Shown piece after piece: positions 63,512-64,000 of a stretch of DNA of 64,000 nucleotides. The notes beneath the pieces are model-generated. The model was not told the origin of the DNA and searched no databases. It worked only from the letters and a program-made list of their open reading frames with translations. The position numbers were made by a program, and so were the translations under genes. Source of the stretch: Euphorbia lathyris (taxonomy: Eukaryota; Streptophyta; Magnoliopsida; Malpighiales; Euphorbiaceae); assembly GCF_963576675.1 (NCBI RefSeq), contig NC_088913.1, positions 873,001-937,000 on the forward strand, read 5' to 3'. How positions within the stretch are numbered: the first letter of the stretch is position 1; each line of letters begins with the position of its first letter.

Positions 63512-64000
63512 CTGGTGGTCGGCTCGATAAAAGCTCGGCTCGATTTGTAAATGAGCCGTCCATAAGCACGGTTTATTGGCTCGGTTCGTAAATGAGCCGA
63601 GCTTGAGCGGGCCAAAGCTCGACTCGAAAGCTCGCGAGCAGCTCGATTAGAACATTTATGAACAAATTTTATTTTTCTGGAAAATTATATAATTTTGTCT
63701 TAGTTCACAAATATAAACTTAATATTATTTCATTTGCTATTAGATGAGTTCATTCAAAAATCTAACAAATGATTAATAGACGAACTATTTCTAAGCATTT
63801 TGTTTATTTATTCACGAACTTTGCTTGTGATCTTGTTTATGTACACAATTAAAGAGCTATTTGCGAGCAAACTTCATAAATATAATTAACGATTTACTTA
63901 CAACCAATTCATGGTTAGATAATTTTCTTTATGAACCAAATTCAAATAGGATTTTAGGCTCGAAGCTCGGCTCGAGCTCGTTTATTTTCTAATGAGATGA
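63512..64000. repeat. GAGC/GCTC-rich dispersed repeat in F-box intron 2 (runs off the edge)
   Basis: Starts near 'CGGCTCGATAAAAGCTCGGC' and contains many CTCG/CGAG phrases ('GAGCCGAGCTTGAGCGGGCC'). At 63957 inverted phrases appear ('GGCTCGAAGCTCGGCTCGAG'). It is a familiar class of plant repeat, probably transposon-derived. The right border lies outside the window. Confidence 0.5.

Noticed and set aside
1..64000. CRISPR arrays, bacterial operons, rRNA or tRNA genes
   Set aside because: Spliced plant genes and plant transposons fill the window; no regularly spaced direct repeats of CRISPR type, no rRNA text and no convincing tRNA cloverleaf were seen by eye.

Overview
This window is nuclear DNA from a flowering plant, most likely a eudicot. 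It is AT-rich, intron-containing and crowded with non-LTR, Copia, hAT and Mutator-type elements. I cannot name the species from sequence alone. The backbone is a tandem array of plant-specific F-box/LRR/FBD genes, all on the + strand. These encode candidate substrate receptors for SCF (Skp1-Cullin1-F-box) ubiquitin ligases.

Ten F-box loci or fragments fall into two subfamilies. Type A (TMEERGGSSSG-like start, 'SSGKNDE..LILHDCPKIKKFH') comprises 339-2237, the 3' half at 12396-13137, 22336-24203, 24847-25704 and 38385-40321, plus an FBD tail near 47640. Type B (acidic N-terminus, 'STGKND..LTLHDCSKIKKFH') comprises 28236-30125, 43421-45461, 51725-53040, 53511-56281 and 62018 to the right edge. 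All share one gene model: a long exon 1 (F-box plus LRR) ending at a conserved AAG/GTAACTT donor, a 165-bp exon 2, and an exon 3 with the FBD domain. Only three loci read through without a break: 339-2237, 28236-30125 and 43421-45461. The others carry small frameshifting deletions, lost halves, or inverted duplications.

Layout: 1-2.2 kb, F-box gene 1. 2.2-9.3 kb, MITEs, a hAT element and LINE debris, including a duplicated block. 9.35-12.4 kb, a 5'-truncated Copia element fused to a small LTR-PBS-PPT-LTR unit, joined to an F-box 3' half. 13-18 kb, AT-rich repeats. 18.4-21.6 kb, a minus-strand LINE. 22.3-25.7 kb, two broken type A genes. 28.2-30.1 kb, type B gene. 30.4-32.7 kb, cysteine-protease fragments cut by a hAT element. 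33-38 kb, MITEs and a second LINE. 38.4-40.3 kb, broken type A gene. 43.4-45.5 kb, intact type B gene. 47-51 kb, duplicated spacer. 51.7-56.3 kb, two type B pseudogenes rearranged into large head-to-head inverted repeats. 56.7-60.1 kb, fragments of an RD21-like granulin protease and a DUF620 gene around a Mutator-like element. 62-63.4 kb, a broken type B gene cut by another repeat.

The most unusual signals are these. (1) The F-box family has been turned into fold-back (hairpin-capable) pseudogenes at 52470-53040 and 53693-55759, with a third small inverted chimera at 25071-25187. These are candidate small-RNA sources against the surrounding F-box paralogues. (2) Pieces of an unrelated granulin-domain cysteine protease travel repeatedly with the array. 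(3) Several transposon insertions are proved inside the window by target-site duplications and by matching empty sites in paralogous copies.
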